From Cyclaneusma minus (taxonomy: Eukaryota; Ascomycota; Leotiomycetes; Marthamycetales; Marthamycetaceae), in the NCBI GenBank assembly GCA_037179335.1, contig JAKZHN010000006.1, positions 1,726,092 to 1,790,091 of the forward strand: a stretch of 64,000 nucleotides of DNA, written 5' to 3'. The notes under the pieces are model-generated. The model saw only the letters and a list, made by a program, of their open reading frames with translations, had not been told where the DNA came from and did no database searches. Below are positions 50,885 through 61,000 of the stretch, piece after piece. A program made the translations under genes and the position numbers. Position 1 is the stretch's first letter. Every line of letters begins with the position of its first letter.

Positions 50885-51070
50885 TTTTAATATTTAACTA
50901 GCTGCCAGCATTGTAGCGGTAATTCGTGCATTGCGCCACCGCTAGCGCCAAGATTGGGAATGGCTTTAAAAGAGAGTTTTATTTCGGAGCTCTTTTCTTT
51001 TTCTAGATTACTATCAATTATTATAGCCAAACTTGCAGTACTGCCTTATAATCAGTAATTCTCACCCACC
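50885..51070. repeat. GC-containing repeat, right copy (LTR-like)
   Basis: Direct repeat of 43375-43560. Differences are mainly transitions (GGTGGTCCGTGCACCGCG there, GGTAATTCGTGCATTGCG here), consistent with RIP. Confidence 0.6.
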
Positions 51071-52240
51071 TTTTAAAACCGATAAATACCTAGTAATTTT
51101 TATAGCTTTTAAAGCTTTATTGCTATATTAAAATTAAATAGTTAATTAAACAATTTTCTAATTACTTTTTTAAATGCCAATGGCGGAAATACTTTCGCAT
51201 AATTTGCTAAAAAAGAAAATAAATCCCGGGGGATTAGAAAAGAATAAAAAATCTTCCTAAATTAATTTTGAAATTTTAAATTGAAAATTGCAATTATTTT
51301 TATCGGCATTGTAAAAGACCTTGGAATAAATATTATTATTTAAATAATTAATAAATAGCGCAAATAGCCCCATTCCCTAAAATAAATTTTTATTTTATAA
51401 ATTATTAAATTTAATAAAAATGAATTTTAAAAACACAATAAATTTGGGAATTAAAAACTGATATTTTTCCTAGCTAACCGCTGCCTTGATTTAAAAATGG
51501 ATGGCTGGCTTTAAAATCTCCTGCTATAGCGATTCATATAGCAAAAATAAAGAAAATCTTTTAAATTGGGCTTTATTTTTGATTGGAATATTTGAAATTT
51601 CAAAAACATTAATAAAATTATTAATTATAGCAATTATATTTTTTTCCAATCAAAATTATTAGGGCTATAAAGCTTTTTATAATTAAAAATAATATTTCTG
51701 GCCCTAATAATTTTATTTTTTATAAAAATCCGTAATCGAAAAATATTAAATAATTTATAGCCAATTAAATAATTTATAGCCAATTAAATATACTATAGCA
51801 GCCTTGGAATTAGGCTTTTTTATTTTTAAAATATTATTTTTAAAAGAAAAAATTCGGCAGCTATATTATTACAAATACAATAAATTCAATTTAATTTTGA
51901 TAGCTAATTTAACTGGCGATTTTTAATCCCTGGATTAAATAAATATTTAATTAAAAAAATAAACAATTGCATAGGCTGTTTTAAGCTATAGAAATATAAG
52001 TAATTTAATATAAAAATAATAAATTCGTATATACATTATTATAATATAATTGGCCTTTTTGCATTATTATTCTAATCCTGATTATTGGGTATAAATATTA
52101 AATCCCAAATCCCTTTTTTATAAATTATTATTTAAAATTTATTATTATTTTAATAAAATATAGCATTAAAACCCATTTTATTATTTTCTATATAAAATAC
52201 TATATTGGTATTAAATTAATGCTTAAACGTAGGCGCGGGA
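51070..52240. other. AT-rich block, unassigned
   Basis: About 1.2 kb of AT-rich DNA to the edge of array D. No gene or named element was recognised. The tandem AATTTATAGCCAATTAAAT near 51750-51790 is a short local duplication. Confidence 0.5.
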
Positions 52241-55200
52241 GTTGGCTATAAAAAGCCCTTAGCCTCCCGACCCTCCCTCTTCTTCCAACTTCAACTGGCT
52301 GTATTCTTCGAGTTCACGCCTCCATACCTAGAATATAGCTTTCAGGACGCCAGATGTTGTCAGGATACACCTTTGCCTCACTAAGCATGTCTGCGTTTCA
52401 ACGCTCTCAAATTCTAGGCTATGGACCATTCCAGATTCACTCAAACGAGCGGCAGCGGACAATGATGATGATGATAGCAGCAGCTTTAATCGACAGCAGC
52501 AAGGCCATTTGAAGGATTCTTGCCGATGACTCACAGTATTTGGTGCAGCGGTATCTTGGATGGGAATTGACTATAAAAAGCACTCGGTCTTCCAACCCTG
52601 TGTCTTTCAAGTTAAACATGAGGTTGGCTGGCGTCCCATCCCCGGAAAGTCACGTCTTGTTGAGGGACGTAGGTGCTTGTATTGGGAAGGTCTAGCTAAA
52701 GACTGCTGATATAGCAGTGAGAGACGCTAGCCTTAGCGCAGGGACTAGTGCTGTAGCCTGAGGCTCCAACACGTCTTGATCCCTAGATCGCAGCCTTTCA
52801 AAAGGTTTAGACATCTCCAGAGTGCACTTCTTTCTCACGAAGTATATCTGTGTGTGTCTCAACACCTGGACATCTAGGGGATTCTAGATTCATCTACACC
52901 AGGCTACCAGCGGCAAACAGACAAAGATGATGGCGACAGGTTTGCTCGACAGCAGCGAAGCTGCCTGGGAGGGGAAAAAATACCTTGACCACGACTCACA
53001 GTATTCGGTTTCAGTAGGCCAAGGCCACATAGAGGCATATGATTCAGCTATAAAAGCCCCGGCAGCCCCCATCCAAACTTCTTTCTTCAAGAGAAAAAGA
53101 TGATTCGAATCACACCCATCGATGGACAGCGGCGCTTCCTGCCTGGGGCATGACTGGACAGATGTGTCCCCTTTTGAAACGAATTCATTTTCCTCACCAA
53201 GTTTCATGCATCCGAGTGTTGCAAAATTCTATGCCAATGCCACCGGCCATTGCAAGACGTACGAAAACCAGCAACAGCAAGAGAACAAACCAACTAAAGC
53301 CTAGCTCGATAGCAGCAAAGCAGCAAAGCCAACTGCTAAATGTCACCCATGAGATTTCGATGTATATCAGCATACAGTAAGCATGGAATGAAGCTATAAA
53401 AGCCTCGACACTCCCCATCTGACTTCTCTCTTCAATCTCAGCTGGCGCAGTTCCACCTCCTGACAAGCGCCGGACGTCGTACACTGAACATAGCTGGACA
53501 GATACCCAGTCCGCCTTCTAAACGAATTCATTTTCCTCGCCAAGTTTCCTGCATTCGAGTGTTGCCCACTTCTGTACCACAACCGCATTCTAAGACGTAC
53601 GAAAGTCAGCGACAGCAAACAACAACAGCAGCCCAGCCCGAGAGCAGGAAAGCGACAAAACAGAAAAGCAATCCGAAGTCTTTGGTGTTCACCGTGTACG
53701 TCAGCATAGACTTGCCTAGAGTATTCGCCTATATAAAGCCTCACCCTCTCCCTTTATCCAAAGCCAAATTCAACAACAAGATGGAGTACCTATCAGGGTG
53801 CAAAAAACCTATTTGGACTACAACCTTAGAGCTTCTACGCAGTTCGCAGGGCCAGAGTTAATTTCGAAATGCATTGCTTCCTTCGCCTGGCCGTGACCAC
53901 ATTTTGCCAATTTCAAAATTTTAGGATGTGAGAAGTCTGTAGAAGTCAGTGGTAGCAAACACACAAGACAACAGCAGCTTCTTAGCTCGACAGCAGCAAA
54001 ATGGAAAGACAGAAAAGCAATCCGAAGTCTTCGGTGTTGACCGTGTACTTCAGCATAGACATGCCCAGAGTATTCGCCTATATAAAGTTTCACCATCCCT
54101 CTTTCTCCCAGGTTCAAGCGCAAAAAGACAGGATACAGGTACTAGGCTGCGGAAGCCGTACCTGGACTACGGCTTCTGTGCAGGGCCAGATTCCATTTCG
54201 AGTAGTGTACATTTCTATAATTTCCAGCGTTGTAGGATAGGTACGAGAAGTCGGTAGAAGTCGGTGATAACAAGCAGACAAGTGGACAGCAGCCTAACTT
54301 GACAGCAGCAAAGCGATACCCCAAAAAATTAATATTGCCCATGATTTAGAGTGTCTGTTGTGTGTTGGCATAGGCAAGCTCAAGGGATTGAGCTATAAAA
54401 AGCCTCGGTGCCCCAGATCCTCTCTCTTTCTCCAGGTTCAAACGTCGGACGAGCAGTGGCGACTCGTGTGTGCATGATTTCAGAGCACCGATGTGATACC
54501 TAAAACAGAAGTTTTGCGATGCGCACACGCCGAGGTCCCCAAAAATGAGATATTCTGCTCGACGAAGTGTGTCTGAAGCTCATGTCCAAAGTCTAGGCGA
54601 GCAGGAAAAAGACAGTGACAGCAGCAAAGCCACCCGAGGAAATCTTGCTAATGATTCAGAGTGTTTGGTGTACTATTTGGTATACGTCAGCATAGGCATG
54701 CCCATAGGATTCAGCTATAAAAACTCCTACCCCTCCCCATCTTTTCTGTTTCTCCAAGCCGAGTAAGCACTCAAATCAGAATCGACTGTTTTACCCCTCC
54801 AAACACTTCTGCTTTCTAAGTTGTTCCAAAGTTTTTGGTTGACGGCGACTGGTGGAAGCAAGTAGAGAACGACAGCAACAGACTCGCTCGACAGCAGCAA
54901 AGCAGCAAGGCGATCCACCAGATAGCGCCCATGATCAAGAGTGTCTGGTCTATGTCAGCATAGGTAATTCAAGGAGATTTGGCTATAAAAACCTTCAAAT
55001 CCCCTTGCCATCTCTCTTTCTCCAAGTTCAAGATACACGAAACCACTCACCGATGCAGTAGCAGTACCTGAAACGGACTTTTTGCAATAGACGCGGATCT
55101 TCCTCCAAGATGTGATGTTTCGCCCACTGAAGTGTGTCTGCAGTTCAATATTGCTGAAGGCATGTGGTGACAAAAAGGATAACGACAGCAGCAGATTCCC

Positions 55201-55290
55201 TTGGCAGAAAGAGGCCTTTCTAACAGCAGCATTCCAAAGCAATCAGAAATTCTCGCTATTCCTCGCATTTTTGTTTCCCAGCGGCAACGG
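52240..55290 (+). repeat. Promoter-unit array D (9 tandem units, plus strand)
   Basis: Starts at the exact edge of the AT-rich block. TATA boxes (CTATAAAAG, CTATATAAAG) start at 52246, 52571, 53048, 53394, 53728, 54078, 54393, 54714 and 54983; the spacing is mostly 315-350 bp (477 once, 269 once). About 30 bp upstream of the TATA box, where B and C have an E-box, most units carry a GTACGTCAGCATAGGC-type box (53696, 54046, 54683, 54951; weaker at 53367 and 54366). About 60-100 bp further up is CTCGACAGCAGCAAAGC (near 52490, 52946, 53302, 53977, 54296, 54613, 54886; one more at 55181). Below the TATA box is a CT-rich tract ending in TTTCTCCAAGTTCAA. No shared frame. It ends next to the secreted protein gene, which is convergent to it. 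Confidence 0.85.
54880..55035 (+). promoter_or_regulatory. Representative array D unit
   Basis: GCTCGACAGCAGCAAAGCAG near 54885-54905, TATGTCAGCATAGG near 54951-54964, the TATA box CTATAAAAA at 54983-54991 and the pyrimidine tract CCATCTCTCTTTCTCC at about 55008-55023. The order and spacing repeat in the preceding units. Confidence 0.6.
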
Positions 55291-55342
55291 CCCTTTTCCT
55301 TGCCCACTTTCCCCACAGATGTCTCAACTCCATGCCACTCAC

Positions 55343-55833
55343 TTACTCAGACTCAGTTGAACCAGACGTCGTAGTTGGTGGCAAATCACAACTAGCATAC
55401 GCACAATTCGCATACGGAAAGTTGTCATCGCAATCGTAGAGCGCGCACATATAGACTCCTTCCCAGCCTAGATTGTCTTGGTTGCATTGCGTCGAACACT
55501 GGTGCCATATCAGTATTTTGCTTCCAGAATCAAGTGATTGGGACTTCATGAGGATTGATAAATAGGTTAAGAGCCCGGAGAAGGGAGAACGTACGTTGGT
55601 GATGCCCTCGAGAGGGAGCTCGTAGTAGAAGTTCGTGCCGTTTGTCTGCGAGGTGTGTTGGTGGGCAAGGTCTGGATGATGGTGAAAAAGGAGAGGGGAG
55701 AGGAGAGAGGAGGACAAACGCTATCGCCGGCTTCAAAATAACACACGAAGTGGTCAGAGTCATAACACATCCCATAATTCCTTTTTGCACCCACGGAAAG
55801 GACAAGTGCTACGAGGGTGACGAGGAACAACAT
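55343..55833 (-). CDS. Small secreted cysteine-rich protein, 106 aa (effector-like)
   Basis: Three exons, 55833-55720, 55645-55595 and 55498-55343, give 106 aa. Residues 1-16 (MLFLVTLVALVLSVGA) are a classical signal peptide, followed by a Lys-Arg pair that could be a Kex2 site. The mature protein has eight cysteines (23, 31, 56, 60, 73, 78, 87, 92), an even number suited to four disulfides, an N-glycosylation site at N40-G-T and a Ser/Thr/Pro tail. Both introns are in phase 0; intron 2 has GTACGT and a TACTGAT branch site, while the 5' end of intron 1 is the weaker GTTTGT. A TATA box (minus strand TATAAAATG, 55921-55929) lies 88 bp upstream of the ATG. I recognise no named family. Small size, secretion, cysteines and a site in a small island between AT-rich blocks are typical of candidate effectors; a role is inferred only. 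Confidence 0.8.
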
Positions 55834-55920
55834 GACAATTTTTGAAATTTCGTCGAGAAGTTTGGGAAATTAAGAGACGGAAAATAATTCAGACCGCGAA
55901 AGAAAGAAAGAAAGAGGCCG

Positions 55921-55929
55921 CATTTTATA
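55921..55929 (-). promoter_or_regulatory. TATA box of the secreted protein gene
   Basis: TATAAAATG on the minus strand, 88 bp before the start codon, the only good TATA box in this promoter. Confidence 0.6.
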
Positions 55930-56610
55930 CCTAGCTACCCCACCACCTCGTTTCCTTACCTTTGTTCTCTGGGTTTGTCGAGACTCGGAAGGATTGTTTC
56001 TTCGTCTTTTTTTTTGGTTTTCAGCTCGCTGATGGCTGATGTTTGATCGACTCGGAGGATTGGGATCGTGTGTTACCCTTTTTGCGAATCTTGGGGAGCC
56101 GACGGAATATGAAATTCCGCGTTGACGTCCGATGGTCACAACTTGGACTGTGAAACGATTTGAAGATCAGCAGGCTTCCAGCGTCAAGCAGGCCCTACTT
56201 GTGCAAGTCTCTGCAAGCTGGAGACTGAAATTTGGTACATGAGAGACTTGTGATATCTCTTCGAGGGAGGATAGATGGCTAGAGACTTGCTCCACCAAGT
56301 CGTGCAGAGGGAGTTAAGTCGCAGAAGTCAAAGAGTTCAAGGTCTTTAATGCGTGCGCTATTGTATCCATACCTTGATCCTTGTTTCGAAGCACGGGTAT
56401 TGAACAAGTTTGGGTGCATTGAATGTTCAACGACCTGACAGGACGTTGCTTTCTCTCAGCATCAGAGTCTTGTTGACACTTGATCGACTTGAATGACACA
56501 CCTTGGTGGTTGCACAGCCGTCTCATTCGACGAGCATCTTTCTTCAGTGCAACGAGAGAGGCGACTGTAACAAAACGGCTGCTTACCATGGCGCCTCGTG
56601 TAGTGTCCAA
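55930..56610. other. Intergenic region upstream of the secreted protein gene
   Basis: Balanced-composition DNA. Short frames (55870-56139 and 56314-56640, minus strand) lack protein-like features. No repeat or RNA was identified. Confidence 0.45.
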
Positions 56611-56617
56611 CCCCGCA

Positions 56618-56877
56618 ATCGGAGGGGGTGATATTGCCATTGGCTAAATGCTTGGAGGATTTGGGATTCTGGAGGCTTAGACAGGGGCGTTGAGTGTTGG
56701 CGATTCTCGCAGCTGTGTTTTCTTACATAGGAAGATCGAGGACAGCTGCCTGCCATCGTAGTAGTGCATGTGTTGTGTGGTGCTCAAAATGGTAACAGGA
56801 GGGGGTGGTAGTGCCATTTGCCCGAATGCTTGGAGAAGCTTGGAGGACTTGGCAGCGTGGAGGCTTAGACAGGGGGC
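56618..56877. repeat. Direct duplication, about 75-80 bp, two copies
   Basis: 56618-56689 and 56796-56877 share GGAGGGGGTG…TGCCATT…AATGCTTGGAG and GGAGGCTTAGACAGGGG. The second copy has a small insertion. Both lie just inside the GC-balanced island near its right edge. Confidence 0.7.
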
Positions 56878-56937
56878 TTTCTGTCCTCATAGATCACCAC
56901 ATGCAACAAGAGAAAAAAATAGCTATTTCCAATCGTC

Positions 56938-57470
56938 TATTCCGTGAATGCCAGGCACAGCCAATGGCCTTAAAGCTTGCCAGCTAGCCGGCCAAAAAAA
57001 AGCTCTGCTTTTCAGCTTTTTTAAAATTAAAGCTAGCAGGCTTTAAAACTAATCGGCTATAATGCTATATAATAATTTATATATAAAAAAAGCGGGCGGG
57101 AAAATTAAAAATAATTGGCAATTGATTTGCAAAAAGCATTGCTAAAAAAAAAAAAAAACAATTTTCCAAAAATTCTATTTATACGGCTCTTGGCTAACCA
57201 GCCAAAAACTCTATGCGCTTTGCGCTATATAATTAATTAATAGCTAATTTTTTAATATAAAATCAATTATTTGTATTTTTATAAATTACTATATATAATA
57301 AAAAGAATGTTTTTAATTATTTATTTTATAAATGCTAAATATAGCCAATAGCTTTAAAATTTACCAGCTAGCCGGCTAAAAAAAAGCTTTGCTTTTTAAT
57401 TTTTTAAAAGCATTTAAAGCTTTATTGGCTTTTTTAAAACTAAAGCTAGCGGGTTTTAAAATTGGTTAAT
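56938..57470. repeat. Duplicated segment spanning the island edge, with RIP differences
   Basis: 56938-57065 and 57322-57470 are direct copies. Where they differ the first usually has C or G and the second T or A, for example GCCAGGCACAGCCAATGG versus GCTAAATATAGCCAATAG. The left copy crosses from balanced to AT-rich DNA. Confidence 0.75.
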
Positions 57471-57959
57471 TAAACGCAAAGCAAATTATGCTTAAAAAAA
57501 TTAGTAAAAAAAGAAATGAAAAATAATATATTGATTTATAAAAAATCGGCGGCTAAAATTAAATTTAATAATTAAATTATTAAAATAATAGCTTTTAAAA
57601 GCATTTAAAACTTATTAGCCAAATTTTGAAATATTAAATTTTAATATACTATTATCTACGGTATACTGGGCAGCGCTTTTGCAAAAACTATGCCTAGTAT
57701 AATTAACCGTATTAGGGCAATTAATAATTTGCAAGCGCTTGCAAAATTTAGCAAAATAAATAGCCCGGATAAAAAAACCAATAGTATAGCAAAATAGCAA
57801 AACTATTAATAATCGGAACTTTAATATAAAAAAAATTATAAAGCTTTCATAAAACAAATATAATCAGCTATAATAAGAATAATATTTACGCTAATATAAT
57901 TAATATTAAATTTGCTATTGAAAAATATAAAAATAGCATAATTATTTATTTTAAAAAAC

Positions 57960-58175
57960 GCAATATATTAATATTGTCACAATACTAACCCTAGGTGCCT
58001 CAGGCACGCACCACGCGCCCGCGCCCGAGCCCTCTCCCGTGCCAAGCACGTGACCTTAGCGCTCTGCGCTAGCCTGCAGGGCCCTTAAGGCCCTGCAGGG
58101 CTGGAGATTTCCTTCTCCAGCTTATAACGTCGTTCTACCCTAACCCCTGCCTTGCCCTTAAGCTGCCGTGATAAA
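57960..58175. mobile_element. GC-rich unmutated patch inside AT-rich block, possible solo LTR
   Basis: About 200 bp of GC-rich sequence starting TGTCACAATACTAACCC, with AT-rich DNA on both sides. It contains a near-perfect palindrome (CCTGCAGGGCCCTTAAGG onward, about 58074-58100), a second hairpin CTGGAGA…TCTCCAG (about 58102-58121) and an E-box CACGTGAC (58047-58054). A TGT start and compact size fit a recently inserted solo LTR or short element, but no second copy was found in the window. Confidence 0.45.
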
Positions 58176-59560
58176 TATTGAATTTTTATTTAATTAAAAA
58201 ATAAGCGATTTTAAATACAATATTAAAATTAAAATTAATTAGCTATTTTTCTAATATAAAAATAATAATTGGCAAAAGGGGTCTATTAATAATACCTAGC
58301 AATTAGGCTTTGAAAAGCAATAAAGCCTTTTGCTTTTGCAAATTTTTTTAAATTTTATAGCAGCCAATTATAGCCAATTTTACCAAAAAAAATAAATTAA
58401 GACCATTTTAAAAAGATAAGCAAATTATATAAATGTAATATAAAGCAAATAGCGCAATTTAAATAAAATCGGATTTAAATTTTTCTTTTCTATAGCAATT
58501 AATACTATTATTGCAAAAAGCAATTTATTTAGTAATGCGGTCTATAATTGCAGGATAGAAAAACTTGCTTTTTCTAATATTATAATGCGTTTAAAAATTA
58601 ATTAAAATTTATAAAAGCTATAAAAATTCGCAATTAAAGTATAAAAAACCATATAGCATATTTAAAATAACAAAGGAATTATAATTATTTATTTTAGCAA
58701 TAATATATTAAAATAAAATTCAAATATTATTGCAAATATTAATTAGCAATTTTTTTAATTAATTTATATAATAAAGCATTAGCAATATTATTTAAAAATT
58801 TAAAAAGATAAATGAATTTTAATAAAATATTTAATTCTGCCGCTAAAAGCAAAAATTCTTATAAAATTATATATTAAAAGCAATTATACAAAATATATTT
58901 GGAAAAACCCTATTGCGCTATATTGGAAATAAATGGATATAAAAGCATAGAAAAAGGGTATAAAAAACGTTGTATTATATTTAAAAAAAAACTAGAATAG
59001 CTAAAAAGTCCGAAGTAAAAAATATTTTTATTATACGGATACTAGTTTCCTTTGGGTTTAGCGATATATAATAGCTATTTTATAATGGCTGCTATTGCAT
59101 TTATTTTCTTATATTTCTTTATAAACTTAACTAGCTTTTTATGGCTTTATATAATAAATTTTAATATTTTTATAAAAAAAAAATTTAATCCAATAAAGCG
59201 GCTTTGTTAATTTATTAGCTACCATTTTATTTATAGGAATATATATATATATTTAATTTTAAATAAAATAAAATTTTATATTTATATATTTAAAGCAATT
59301 ATGGATTTTTGAATTTTGAATTATATAAATAAATTATAGATTGGTTTTAATAAAAAAAGAAAAATTTAAATTTTTAACAATCTAGCTAAGCTATTAGCTT
59401 TATTTAATATTGCTAGATATATTATAATCCAGTGCCTTGCAATAAAGTTGATTGGAAAGTTTAAGATTTAATTTTAAGGGACCGAGGCCTGTTATTTATA
59501 TTAATTTTTCCAAATTTTATACCCTAATATTTTATATATATTTAATGCATTAATTTGGTT
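58175..59560. other. AT-rich block, unassigned
   Basis: Very AT-rich, no recognisable coding remnant and no working gene. Confidence 0.5.
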
Positions 59561-61000
59561 TTTAAAATATTAAGCTTATATAAAATATTGCTTATTATAA
59601 TAATAATAATTATTGCTTTAATAATATTATAATTTATTTTTAATGCATATAAATAATTATAATATTATTATATATAAATATATAGAAAAATTATAATAAT
59701 AATAATTATTGCTTTGGCAATATTATAATTTATTTTTAATATATATAAGCAATTATTATATTATTATATATAAATATATAGAATAATTTATTAATTAAGC
59801 TTTAATTTATTAATATAAATAAATTATTAAATTATTAAATTATTTTCCCTTTTTATATAGCGAAAAACAAAATCTATTGGCTTTGGTTGGATGTTTTCGG
59901 TTTTTCCAAATTTGCGCTTTTGCAATTTTTAGATTTTTTGGCTTTTGGCAATTTCGATTTTTTTTAATTAGCTTTTTTCTATATATTATATATATTAAAC
60001 TAAATTTTAAGCCCTTTATTTAAAATTTTAATAAGTTTTATTTAAAATTTTATTTTACAATATATTTAGCAATATTAAATTTAAAATAGTGATTTAAGGG
60101 TTTATATTTTTTATATTTTTTAAATTGCTAGCTTTATTTATTTTTATTATATTTATTATAGCTATATTATATAATTTTATACTAATTATAATAATATCAT
60201 AGCGGCTTAATTTTTATTATTTTTAGGTAAGTTTTTATTTTTATTAATTTATATTAATTATATTATGTTTTAAATATTTTATAATATATTTTTGCATTTT
60301 AATAGGCCTTTAATTTTTATAATAATATTTTTAAAGCATTTATCTAAATACTAAAATGATATTAAATTTTTAATTTTTGGCTTGGCCAATGAATTAAAAT
60401 TTATATATATAATTTTTAAAATTTTTAAAATTTTAATAATATAAGGTTTAATTGATAGAATTATATAAATGATTCCAATTTTTCCTGCTAATTTTAATTT
60501 AATTGTTTTAAATTAATAATATTTTTATTGCCTTTTATAATTTTCGATTTATTTAAAAACATAATATTTATAATTGCATTAAATATAAAATAGGCCTTTA
60601 TTTTTAATATTAAATAATTATAAATTATTAAAATAGCAATTATAAATTCTTGGTTTTTTCTGGCCTATTTTATTAATTAATATTAATTTGAATTAAGGCA
60701 TTAATTATTTTCATTAATTTTATAATTATTGCAATTTCCAATTTATATATTTTTTGCCCATCAATAATAATAATAATAATAATAATATTTTTTAAAAAAA
60801 GCTTATTGCTAAAAAGCCTAATTTTATAAGCCTTGTTTTTTAAATAATCAAAAATATAAAAAATTGTTAAATTAATATAATGCAATAGGTTTTTAAAAAT
60901 ATAGCTATAGTAAATTAATAAATTCTTTATATATTAAATCGGCTTTTTAATTGCAAAGGCAATATTTAAATAAATAAAAATTATAATAAATATAAGGTTT
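59560..61000 (-). mobile_element. Inverted partial copy of the gypsy element (3' part)
   Basis: 59560-59830 is the reverse complement of the LTR at 41065-41290, again with an internal duplication (GCTTTAATAATATTATAATT and GCTTTGGCAATATTATAATT). 59870-60230 matches 41040-40500 in reverse, and 60240-60950 matches 40500-39850 in reverse. The similarity fades toward 61000. Confidence 0.7.

Noticed and set aside
33540..52230. AT-rich block as a centromere
   Set aside because: The content is explained by RIP-degraded LTR elements. Centromere identity cannot be decided without CENP-A data.
57976..58150. Telomere-like CCCTAA words (ACTAACCCTAGG, TACCCTAACCCC)
   Set aside because: Only two isolated single copies within a GC-rich patch, with no tandem run.
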